Source: Clostridiaceae bacterium
GTDB taxonomy: Bacteria; Bacillota; Clostridia; Saccharofermentanales; DTU023
Length of the DNA: 35,047 bases
Assembly (NCBI GenBank): GCA_012839385.1
Contig: DUNL01000274.1
Span: 1-35,047 of the forward strand
Direction of reading: 5' to 3'
Shown piece after piece: positions 25,946 to 32,740 of the stretch; positions within the stretch are counted from its first letter, which is position 1, and each line of letters opens with the position of its first letter. The notes beneath the pieces were generated by a model, which was not told where the DNA came from, did no database searches, and worked only from the letters and a program-made list of their open reading frames with translations. The position numbers and the translations under genes were made by a program.

Positions 25946-26033
25946 AACATGGCCATATAAGTTACAGTTTCACCAATAGTTAAAAAATTACTTTTGACAT
26001 TATGCCCAAATAGTAATAGAATATGCCCATATT
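25946..26033 (+). promoter_or_regulatory. Three related 14-bp sites around the hyd promoter
   Basis: AATATGCCCATATT (26020-26033) is a perfect 6-2-6 palindrome covering the end of the -10. ATTATGCCCAAATA (25999-26012) lies in the promoter spacer and AACATGGCCATATA (25946-25959) lies upstream; each matches the palindrome at 11 of 14 positions. Starts are 53 and 21 bp apart, close to whole helical turns, so a factor could bind the same face. Operator function is inference. Confidence 0.55.
25994..26022 (+). promoter_or_regulatory. Promoter of the hydrogenase maturation operon
   Basis: Perfect -35 TTGACA (25994-25999), 17-bp spacer, -10 TAGAAT (26017-26022). RNA should start near 26029, giving a leader of about 190 nt before the first start codon at 26216. 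The stretch 25904-26215 contains this promoter, the repeated 14-bp sites and the attenuator; no gene is visible in it. Confidence 0.85.
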
Positions 26034-26196
26034 CGCATGTCCTCTCGTTCATAGTCTACAACTTGGGGATATGGGTTTTAAATAATTCTGACCGCAAGGT
26101 AATAATCTGAGCGGGAAGACGCATATAAGGGCATCCTATATTGCTTTGCTTGCTTTTGTCTGCTCCCTTTCCGCGCAGTTGGAAAGGGAGTTTTTT
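26029..26196 (+). ncRNA. Structured leader with terminator/antiterminator (candidate riboswitch or attenuator)
   Basis: The leader contains a hairpin at 26120-26143 (GCATATAAGG with CCTATATTGC, two bulges). A GCGGGAAG at 26111-26118 can pair over 8 bp (one G-U) with CTTTCCGC at 26167-26174, which is the 5' side and loop of the terminator at 26163-26196. The two pairings exclude each other. GCGG at 26111-26114 can also pair with CCGC earlier in the leader. I could not match the leader to a riboswitch class whose consensus I remember (purine, TPP, cobalamin, SAM-I, FMN, glycine, THF, ZTP, T-box all considered). Ligand unknown. Confidence 0.55.
26163..26196 (+). terminator. Intrinsic terminator in the hyd operon leader
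   Basis: CTCCCTTTCC (26163-26172) and GGAAAGGGAG (26181-26190) form a perfect 10-bp stem with an 8-nt loop, followed by six Ts (26191-26196). It lies only 19 nt before the first start codon of the operon and well after the promoter, so it must act as an attenuator, not as the end of the upstream operon alone. Confidence 0.9.
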
Positions 26197-26215
26197 ATTG
26201 GCAAGGGAGAAGAAT

Positions 26216-26467
26216 ATGGGCAAAAGGATAAGTATTATCGGAATAGTGATTGAAGATCTATCTTCATCAAAACATGTTAACAATGTCTTACATGATTATG
26301 CCGAGTTGGTAGTGGGCCGCATCGGGATACCATATCGTGAAAAAGACGTCTCGGTAATCGCTCTCATTGTTGATGGTAACAGTGACGAAATCAGCGCTCT
26401 TACCGGGAAATTAGGAAGAATATCCGGCACTTCAGTAAAGTCCATGATGACAAAAGAAAGAGTATAA
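26216..26467 (+). CDS. TM1266-family putative [FeFe]-hydrogenase system regulator
   Basis: 83-residue ACT-like ferredoxin-fold protein of the TM1266 family, which is repeatedly found with hydE/hydF/hydG and is annotated as an iron-only hydrogenase system putative regulator. The typical pattern is visible: RISIIGIVIEDLSSSKHVNNVLHDYA then VVGRIGIPYREKDVSVIALIVDG and LTGKLGRISGTSVKSMM. I choose ATG 26216, 7 nt after GGGAGA; a longer frame would begin inside the leader terminator. It is the first gene of the operon, 16 nt before hydG. Mechanism of the family is unknown; its position directly after an attenuator is notable. Confidence 0.88.
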   Translation: MGKRISIIGIVIEDLSSSKHVNNVLHDYAELVVGRIGIPYREKDVSVIALIVDGNSDEISALTGKLGRISGTSVKSMMTKERV

Positions 26468-26483
26468 AGGAGAGGAGACTATT

Positions 26484-27935
26484 ATGAATTTTTTAGATAA
26501 ATATGCTGAGGAATTTGCCCGCTATGATCAGTTGGATCAAGATTTTATTGATGACGATAAAATCTGGGCACAACTGAACAAATCGGAAAACCCCAGCCGT
26601 GAGGATGTCCGTCAGGTATTGAAAAAAGCGGAACAGTGCGTGCGGCTTGATCCTGAAGAAACAGCGATCTTATTGCAAAACAAAGATGAGACAATGTTGC
26701 AGGAAATGTTTGAATTGGCTCATCAACTCAAAGAGGAAGTTTATGGTGACCGCATAGTCTTTTTCGCCCCGCTATACATTAGTGATGAATGTGCCAATAA
26801 CTGTCTTTACTGCGGTTTCCGCTCCAGTAATCAAGCCATTCATCGCAAAACTCTAACTATGGAAGAACTGGAGCAAGAAGTACGCATCATGATTGAAGAG
26901 GGGCAAAAGCGTACCGTATTGGTTTATGGCGAATCCCCACGTACAGATATAGACTTTATCTGTGATACCGTACGTAAAGTTTACAGCGTTAAAACAGAGC
27001 ATGGAGCGATCCGCCGCGCTAATATCAACTGTGCTCCACTTACTGTAGAAGAGCTGAAAAAGCTCAAAGATGTGGGTATTGGTACTTACCAAGTTTTTCA
27101 AGAAACATACCACCACGATACTTATCGCCAGGTGCACCCGGAGGGCACGATCAAAGGGCACTATCGTTGGCGATTATACTGTATGGATAGAGCCCAAGAA
27201 GCCGGAGTCGATGACAACGGTATCGGGGTTCTCTTTGGTCTTTATGATTGGCGTTTTGAGGTGATGGGACTACTCTATCATACGATTCATTTGGAGGAAA
27301 ACTTCAATGGAGTAGGGCCACATACAATCTCTTTCCCGCGAATTACTCCTGCTATTGGTACACCCTATTCTCTAAATCCCCGGTACGCCGTAAGTGATGC
27401 TGATTTTAAGAAGTTGATTGCAGTACTGCGCTTGTCTGTTCCGTATACCGGACTAATCTGTACCGCGCGGGAACCCGACCATGTGCGTAAAGAGGTGATC
27501 CCTCTTGGTGTATCACAGATTGATGCCGGTACCAGAATTGGCGTAGGAGGCTACGCTCAATCGCAGAAAGCCAATGAGATGCCTGATCATGAACAATTCT
27601 CTATCGGTGATGAGCGTTCACTGGATAGTATCGTAAAAGAAATTTGTGATATGAGTTATATCCCATCGTTTTGCACTGCCTGTTATCGCGCGGGTCGGAC
27701 GGGAGAGCAGTTTATGAAAGTAGCTAAAGCCAGATTTGTGCATAATTTCTGTCTGCCCAACGCTATGTTAACCTTTAAAGAATATTTGCAAGACTATGCC
27801 TCTGAAGAGACCCGACAGAAGGGAGAAAGAATTCTGCAAGATAACTTAGCGCAGTTCAAAGATAGAGCGAACTATGCCGAGATAACAGAAAAATTGAACC
27901 GTATACAAGAGGGTGAGCGCGATCTGCGCTTTTAG
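26484..27935 (+). CDS. hydG: HydG, tyrosine lyase for [FeFe]-hydrogenase H-cluster assembly
   Basis: 483-residue radical-SAM enzyme that cleaves L-tyrosine to p-cresol and makes the CO and CN ligands on iron for the H-cluster. The radical-SAM [4Fe-4S] motif is C103-xxx-C107-xx-C110 (CANNCLYCGF). The C-terminal auxiliary cluster motif that separates HydG from ThiH, CX2CX22C, is exact: C397, C400, C423. Strong GGAGAGGAG ribosome binding site. It shares the operon with the TM1266-type regulator and HydE. HydF and the hydrogenase are not in the window and must lie elsewhere if the pathway works. Confidence 0.97.
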   Translation: MNFLDKYAEEFARYDQLDQDFIDDDKIWAQLNKSENPSREDVRQVLKKAEQCVRLDPEETAILLQNKDETMLQEMFELAHQLKEEVYGDRIVFFAPLYISDECANNCLYCGFRSSNQAIHRKTLTMEELEQEVRIMIEEGQKRTVLVYGESPRTDIDFICDTVRKVYSVKTEHGAIRRANINCAPLTVEELKKLKDVGIGTYQVFQETYHHDTYRQVHPEGTIKGHYRWRLYCMDRAQEAGVDDNGIGVLFGLYDWRFEVMGLLYHTIHLEENFNGVGPHTISFPRITPAIGTPYSLNPRYAVSDADFKKLIAVLRLSVPYTGLICTAREPDHVRKEVIPLGVSQIDAGTRIGVGGYAQSQKANEMPDHEQFSIGDERSLDSIVKEICDMSYIPSFCTACYRAGRTGEQFMKVAKARFVHNFCLPNAMLTFKEYLQDYASEETRQKGERILQDNLAQFKDRANYAEITEKLNRIQEGERDLRF

Positions 27936-27942
27936 TTAAACA

Positions 27943-29022
27943 ATGGATTTAAGCGCGGAAGCATTAAAATTCTCTCAATGGCTGCATGAGGCAAATAAAG
28001 CGGAGCTGGCTAGCTGTATTCGTTATTATTATGAAAACAATACAGCGCGGGACTTGGAAAAATTGTACTTCTATGCCGATAAATTACGCCAGCTCTATTA
28101 CGAGAGAAAAGTATTCTTCCGCGGCTTAATTGAATTTTCCAATCATTGCTGTAATGACTGTTATTATTGTGGTTTGCGCAAAAGTAATACTAAAGTAAAG
28201 CGTTATCGGCTGACGCAAGCGGAGATCTTAACATGCTGCGCCTCAGGCTACAAGCAAGGATTACGTACATTTGTCCTACAAAGTGGGGAAGATTTACGCT
28301 TAAGTGATAAATATTTGTGTCATTTGGTATCCAGCATTAAAGATGAGTTCCCCGACTGCGCTCTCACGCTATCTGTAGGTGAGCGCAGTCGGGACTCTTA
28401 TCTAAAACTATACAAGGCCGGGGCTGATCGCTATCTGCTACGCCATGAAACAGCTGATGAAGTTAACTATAGTCATCTCCATCCGCCTAGGCTTAACTTG
28501 CTCCAACGTAAGCGTTGTCTCTATGATTTGAAAGAAATCGGCTACCAGGTCGGAGCAGGCTTTATGGTAGATTCTCCCGGACAAAGCTTTGAGACGCTAG
28601 CCGAGGACTTGATTTTTTTACGGGAGCTGCAACCACAGATGATTGGTCTGGGACCTTTTATTCCCCATCGTGATACTCCTTTCGCCGACTATCTCGAGCC
28701 AGGTTCAAGGCACAGCCTGATCTTGCTATCCTTGGTACGCATCCTTTTACCTAAAGGATTGATACCGGCTACTACCGCCCTCAACACCTTGGCGCCGAAT
28801 GAGCGTATCAAAGGATTGCAGGCCGGAGCCAATGTCCTCATGCCAAACTTGTCTCCTGTTATTTATCGAAATGACTATAATCTTTATGACAATAAGCTCT
28901 CTGATGGCAAAGAGGCAGCGGAGCATCTAGCTTCCTTAACTGCTCAACTGGAGGAGGTAGGTTTTGAACCCGATTTCTCTCGCGGGGATCATATTGACTT
29001 TTCATCTCAATTTTCTCGTTAA
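27943..29022 (+). CDS. hydE: HydE, radical-SAM enzyme for [FeFe]-hydrogenase maturation
   Basis: 359-residue radical-SAM protein acting after HydG in building the H-cluster dithiolate-bridged iron precursor. The cluster motif is C69-xxx-C73-xx-C76 within SNHCCNDCYYCGL. The C-terminal LMPNLSPVIYRNDYNLYDNK block is characteristic of HydE. The second, non-essential cluster cysteines seen in some HydE proteins are absent (DNKLSDGKEAA). The ATG lies 7 nt after the hydG stop with no good ribosome binding site, so translation is probably coupled; a small AGCGC/GCGCT hairpin (27916-27930) covers the end of hydG. The coding sequence holds a long inverted repeat (28351-28393). Terminator-like hairpin follows at 29083-29108. 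Confidence 0.93.
   Translation: MDLSAEALKFSQWLHEANKAELASCIRYYYENNTARDLEKLYFYADKLRQLYYERKVFFRGLIEFSNHCCNDCYYCGLRKSNTKVKRYRLTQAEILTCCASGYKQGLRTFVLQSGEDLRLSDKYLCHLVSSIKDEFPDCALTLSVGERSRDSYLKLYKAGADRYLLRHETADEVNYSHLHPPRLNLLQRKRCLYDLKEIGYQVGAGFMVDSPGQSFETLAEDLIFLRELQPQMIGLGPFIPHRDTPFADYLEPGSRHSLILLSLVRILLPKGLIPATTALNTLAPNERIKGLQAGANVLMPNLSPVIYRNDYNLYDNKLSDGKEAAEHLASLTAQLEEVGFEPDFSRGDHIDFSSQFSR
28351..28393 (+). repeat. Perfect 13-bp inverted repeat inside hydE
   Basis: CCCGACTGCGCTC (28351-28363) and GAGCGCAGTCGGG (28381-28393) are exact reverse complements around a 17-nt loop and could extend by two pairs after a bulge. The stem is GC-rich and would be very stable in the mRNA. Confidence 0.75.
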
Positions 29023-29034
29023 AGGGTTAGCTTA

Positions 29035-29063
29035 TTGTTAAAATCTCTCTCTGACTATATAAT
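29035..29063 (+). promoter_or_regulatory. Promoter of the EF-G-like gene
   Basis: TTGTTA (29035-29040), 17-bp spacer, perfect -10 TATAAT (29058-29063). RNA would start near 29070 and carry the hairpin 29083-29108 before the ATG at 29144. A TTGACA at 29107-29112 is too close to the start codon to serve as a -35. Confidence 0.75.
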
Positions 29064-29082
29064 ATTATTCGCATGTTTAATC

Positions 29083-29108
29083 GGGGAAGTATCAGCACTG
29101 CCCCTTTT
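29083..29108 (+). terminator. Terminator/attenuator between hydE and the EF-G-like gene
   Basis: GGGG (29083-29086) pairs with CCCC (29101-29104); inside, after one mismatch, AGT pairs with ACT. TTTT (29105-29108) follows. Because the promoter at 29035-29063 lies upstream of it, the same hairpin can end hydE transcription and attenuate the next gene. Confidence 0.6.
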
Positions 29109-29143
29109 GACAATAATAATAATTACTTATAGTGGGGGTAGCA

Positions 29144-31225
29144 ATGAAACAATATCAAGCAGCTGACATTAGGAATATAGCTCTAGCGGGTCACGGTGGG
29201 TCTGGTAAGACCGCGTTCGTTGAAGCGGCACTTCAAGCGACAGGCGTGATAGATCGAATGGGACGAAGTGATCAGGGGAATACTGTTCTGGACTTTGATG
29301 CTGAAGAGATACGACGTGGCATGACGATCAATCTATCCTACGCCGCGATTGAGTGGCAGGATAAAAAGCTAAACCTTCTGGATACGCCCGGCGATTTCGA
29401 TTTTCTCGGTGAGCAAATTCAAGGCTTTAAAGTTAGTGATTCCGTACTGGTAGTTATGAGCGCTAAAGACGGGCTTGCTGTTGGTGTAGAAAAGGCCGTC
29501 CGCCAAGCAACCAAGCAAGGAAGACCGATATCGTTTTTTATCAATCGTCTTGACGAGCCCCACTCTAGTTTTGATCAGACTCTCGCGGCTCTGCAGGAAG
29601 CCTATGGTAGCAAAGTAGTTCCCTTAGCATTACCTATAATTGAGGGAGAAAATGTTCTCGGTCTGGTAGATGTTGTAACCAAGCAAGGCTATACATTCGC
29701 AGACAAGGGCAAAATGGAGACAGCGGAAATACCCACGTCATTGTCCGACTTGGTAGATAAATATTATGATCAACTCCAGGAGCAAATTGCTGAAAGTGAT
29801 GAAGAGTTGATGATGAAATATTTTGAAGGAGAACCCTTCACGCCTGAGGAGCAAAATTACGGCATGCGCAAAGCCATTCTAACTGGCTCAATCTGGCCGG
29901 TCCTGGCCGGTGTCGCCCAGAGTAATTTGGGTGTTACTTTTGCTCTGGACGCTATTGCTAATTATATGCCTACCCCACTTGATACTGACCCCGCTAAGGG
30001 CACTGTTCAAGGCGAAGAAGCAGAAATCGCCATTGATGCTACAGGCAAATTAGCAGCTTATATATTCAAAACAATCATTGATCCTTTTGTGGGCAAGATT
30101 TCCCTGTTTAAAGTTTATCAGGGCACATTCCCCGCTACGGGCACTGTTTTCAATTGCGAAAAAGAAATTGACGAACGCGTTAACGGCTTGTCCTATCTTC
30201 GTGGCAAAAAGCAGATAACCGCCGAAAGCGGCATTGTAGCCGGTGATATCGGATCAGTAACCAAATTGAATGAAAGTATGACGAATGATACTCTGTGCGA
30301 ACGCTCGCACAGAGTGAAAGTTCATCCGCCTGTAATGCCCAGGCCGTCTCTGACTCTGGCAATATCTCCGGTTAACGAAGGTGAGGAAGATAAAATAATG
30401 CAGGGTCTGACAAAGTTGGCTGATGAAGATATAGCCTTCACCGTAGAGAATAACCCTGAAACAAAACAACTTCTCCTATCTGGTCTAGGTGAGGTGCAAC
30501 TGGACGTTCTGACTAACAAGCTGAAGAACAAATACAATGTGGAATCCGTTTTGGCAGAACCACGTGTCGCTTATCGTGAAACTATCAGAAAACAAGTCAA
30601 GGTACAAGGCCGACATAAAAAACAGACCGGTGGTCATGGGCAGTTTGGAGATGTTTGGCTTGTCTTTGAGCCGAGCGAAACCGACGGACTGGTTTTTGAA
30701 GAGGAAATTGTCGGTGGTGTAGTACCCAAAGGATATTTCCCCGCGGTAGAGAAAGGGTTACTGGAAGCGATTGAAGAAGGACCGTTGGCAGGCTATCCGG
30801 TAGTTGGGCTCAAAGCGACTCTAGTTGACGGCTCCTATCATGCTGTTGACTCAAATGAGATGTCATTTAAGTTGGCTGCCCGCCTCGCCTACCGATCCGG
30901 ATTGCCACAGGCCAGTCCGGTTCTCTTGGAACCGATCAGTAAATTAGCCGTTCATATCCCTGATGACTATTTGGGTGATGTTATGGGTGACATCAGCAAA
31001 CGTCGCGGTCGTATCCTAGGTACCAGTCCGGATCCTGAGGACTACGGTTTCCAGGTCGTTGAGGCAGAGGCACCGACTTCAGAGATTTTGCGTTACTCGA
31101 CAGACCTAAAATCCATGACCCAAGGACGTGGTTGGTACCATATAGAATTTGCTCGTTATGAACCTGCTCCTCAGCCGGTAGCAGACAAAATTATTGCTGA
31201 GGCTCAGAGCGAAGAAGAGGAATAA
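29144..31225 (+). CDS. EF-G-like GTPase (divergent paralogue)
   Basis: 693-residue protein with the five-domain plan of elongation factor G. G1 is GHGGSGKT (16-23) instead of GHIDAGKT; the switch I threonine is T61 (RRGMTINLSY); G3 is DTPGD (80-84), so the catalytic His of canonical EF-G (DTPGH) is replaced by D84; G4 is NRLD (134-137). Domains III-V follow (PSLTLAISP, GGHGQFGDVWL, LGDVMGDISKRRGRI). This is the EF-G-like type that coexists with true EF-G in Firmicutes; altered residues suggest slow or differently triggered GTP hydrolysis and a non-canonical ribosomal role. I choose ATG 29144 after GGGGGT rather than GTG 29132. A perfect coding hairpin is at 30290-30315. Confidence 0.88.
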   Translation: MKQYQAADIRNIALAGHGGSGKTAFVEAALQATGVIDRMGRSDQGNTVLDFDAEEIRRGMTINLSYAAIEWQDKKLNLLDTPGDFDFLGEQIQGFKVSDSVLVVMSAKDGLAVGVEKAVRQATKQGRPISFFINRLDEPHSSFDQTLAALQEAYGSKVVPLALPIIEGENVLGLVDVVTKQGYTFADKGKMETAEIPTSLSDLVDKYYDQLQEQIAESDEELMMKYFEGEPFTPEEQNYGMRKAILTGSIWPVLAGVAQSNLGVTFALDAIANYMPTPLDTDPAKGTVQGEEAEIAIDATGKLAAYIFKTIIDPFVGKISLFKVYQGTFPATGTVFNCEKEIDERVNGLSYLRGKKQITAESGIVAGDIGSVTKLNESMTNDTLCERSHRVKVHPPVMPRPSLTLAISPVNEGEEDKIMQGLTKLADEDIAFTVENNPETKQLLLSGLGEVQLDVLTNKLKNKYNVESVLAEPRVAYRETIRKQVKVQGRHKKQTGGHGQFGDVWLVFEPSETDGLVFEEEIVGGVVPKGYFPAVEKGLLEAIEEGPLAGYPVVGLKATLVDGSYHAVDSNEMSFKLAARLAYRSGLPQASPVLLEPISKLAVHIPDDYLGDVMGDISKRRGRILGTSPDPEDYGFQVVEAEAPTSEILRYSTDLKSMTQGRGWYHIEFARYEPAPQPVADKIIAEAQSEEEE
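30290..30315 (+). repeat. Perfect 11-bp hairpin inside the EF-G-like gene
   Basis: ACTCTGTGCGA (30290-30300) and TCGCACAGAGT (30305-30315) are exact reverse complements with a 4-nt loop. Encodes the segment NDTLCERSHRVKV. Compact and stable; no T-run follows. Confidence 0.75.
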
Positions 31226-31282
31226 CAGTAGCATAGTTACTGTCTTTATCTGATTGGCATTTGTAACTTTAAAGGAGAATAA

Positions 31283-32653
31283 GTGACGCAATTAGTCCTC
31301 TCTTGCCCTGGGGGTGAACCCCGATTATCGATGGCACTGACATCTATAGGCAGTTGGCAGCTCATAGTGTTGCCCTGCCTTTTTCTATTAATTTATGCTT
31401 TTTATGTGGCATTTGAAGCGGGAGTAGCCGCGTTAGATGATCATGCTTTGGAGGAGAAAGCCGAGCAAGGTTCCTACGCGGCAAAGTTATTAGTTAAAGA
31501 AACACAATTACCGGGACGTTTTATTGGCAGAGTTCACGCGGCTAAAATTGTATATTTGAGTCTTTACGCGGTTTTTTCTATATTGGGCCTAGTTCGCTTG
31601 TTGACGTTATTATCAGGATTAACAGCCACTATACGCGTTCTGATTGTTATAGTACTAAGCCTTGTTATTTTCTTGTTGGCTTATGTACTTGGTGATTTAT
31701 TGGCCAAACAGCAAGGTAGGGCCAAAGCGGAAACAGTTTCCTATTTTGGCGTACATATCTATAGAGTTCTTACATTACCGATTTTACCATTATCGACTTT
31801 AGGTATCTTCTGCGGAATGGTATTAGAAAGACTCTTCAAACTGGAGAATATGGAAATTGTAGCCGCCGTCACGGAAGAAGACTTACGCATGATGTTAAGC
31901 GCGAGCAAAGAAGCAGGCCATATTGAAGAACAAGATCAAGATCTGATCGAAAACATTTTTGATTTTGATGACAAAACCGCTGAGGAAATAATGACTCATC
32001 GAACAGATATATCTGCTTTTTCTACTACAGAGACTTATGGCGAAATTATGAGGGTTATTACTAAGGACCAGTACACCAGGTATCCTGTTTATGATGAATC
32101 AATAGATAATGTGGTTGGCATCGTTCATGTCAAGGATATATTAAGCTGGATTTATCGACAGGAAGGGCAAGAATTTGAGCTCGAAAAATTGATGCGTAAG
32201 CCTGTTTTTACACCGGAATCACGCAACCTTAGAGACCTCTTCCAAGAGATGCAACATAACAGATTACAAATGGTAGTAGTAATTGACGAATATGGTGGCA
32301 CTGCCGGTCTTTTGACTTTGGAGGATATAGTTGAGGAAATAGTAGGTGATATAGAAGATGAATATGATGAAGAACAGAAAGCGATTACTCGCTTAAGTTC
32401 TGACAGCTGGTTACTACAAGGAACAGTTGAGCTGGAAGATGTAGAAGAAGCCTGCCAAATAGTATTACCGACAGAAGAATATGATACGGTCGCCGGTATG
32501 ATTATAGGTCATCTGGATCGAATTCCTGAGGACGGTGAAAACCCGGAAGTTATTGTTAATAGTGGAAAATTTCGCGTGGAGGCGGTCCAGGATAACCGTA
32601 TTACTTCTGTACATCTGACGATTCTACCAGAGAAAAACTTGCCGCCTGAATAA
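31283..32653 (+). CDS. CNNM/CorC-family membrane protein (DUF21, CBS pair, CorC domain)
   Basis: 456-residue membrane protein starting at GTG with AAAGGAG 5 nt upstream. The N-terminal DUF21 region has about four hydrophobic segments (25-45, 95-150, 172-192). Two CBS domains follow (about 215-340; EIMTHRTDISAF and VVVIDEYGGTAGLLTLEDIVEEIVGDIEDEYD), then a C-terminal CorC/HlyC transporter-associated domain (about 355-445). Such proteins are linked to Mg2+ (or Co2+) export and ion balance; the old haemolysin label is misleading. Upstream a weak ACAGTA/TACTGT hairpin (31225-31243) follows the EF-G-like stop. Confidence 0.92.
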   Translation: MTQLVLSCPGGEPRLSMALTSIGSWQLIVLPCLFLLIYAFYVAFEAGVAALDDHALEEKAEQGSYAAKLLVKETQLPGRFIGRVHAAKIVYLSLYAVFSILGLVRLLTLLSGLTATIRVLIVIVLSLVIFLLAYVLGDLLAKQQGRAKAETVSYFGVHIYRVLTLPILPLSTLGIFCGMVLERLFKLENMEIVAAVTEEDLRMMLSASKEAGHIEEQDQDLIENIFDFDDKTAEEIMTHRTDISAFSTTETYGEIMRVITKDQYTRYPVYDESIDNVVGIVHVKDILSWIYRQEGQEFELEKLMRKPVFTPESRNLRDLFQEMQHNRLQMVVVIDEYGGTAGLLTLEDIVEEIVGDIEDEYDEEQKAITRLSSDSWLLQGTVELEDVEEACQIVLPTEEYDTVAGMIIGHLDRIPEDGENPEVIVNSGKFRVEAVQDNRITSVHLTILPEKNLPPE

Positions 32654-32656
32654 ATC

Positions 32657-32665
32657 TGCTATAAT
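32657..32665 (+). promoter_or_regulatory. Extended -10 promoter of the parvulin gene
   Basis: TGC-TATAAT (32657-32665) is a consensus extended -10. TTGCCG at 32639-32644 is a possible but short-spaced -35 inside the preceding gene. RNA would start near 32672. Confidence 0.55.
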
Positions 32666-32701
32666 ATACATTTGTATTCTAGTAAATTTAGTTAATTATA
32701 A

Positions 32702-32726
32702 AGACTGTGCCTGTCAGGCGCAGTCT
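32702..32726 (+). promoter_or_regulatory. Leader hairpin with GCCTGTCAGGC tip, parvulin gene
   Basis: AGACTGTGCC (32702-32711) pairs over 10 bp (one G-U) with GGCGCAGTCT (32717-32726) around TGTCA. No T-run follows; the ribosome binding site GAGGG is 5 nt further on. The 11-nt tip GCCTGTCAGGC recurs in the rpoB leader (34479-34489). Confidence 0.65.
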
Positions 32727-32740
32727 ATGTTGAGGGAAAA

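Noticed and set aside
26041-26120. Purine-type riboswitch in the hyd leader
   Set aside because: GGATATGG resembles part of a purine aptamer, but the paired loops and the conserved TTTCTACC junction are missing, so no class was assigned.
29107-29133. TTGACA with TATAGT as a promoter directly before the EF-G-like gene
   Set aside because: The spacer would be 15 bp and RNA would start within the ribosome binding site; the promoter at 29035-29063 is much better.
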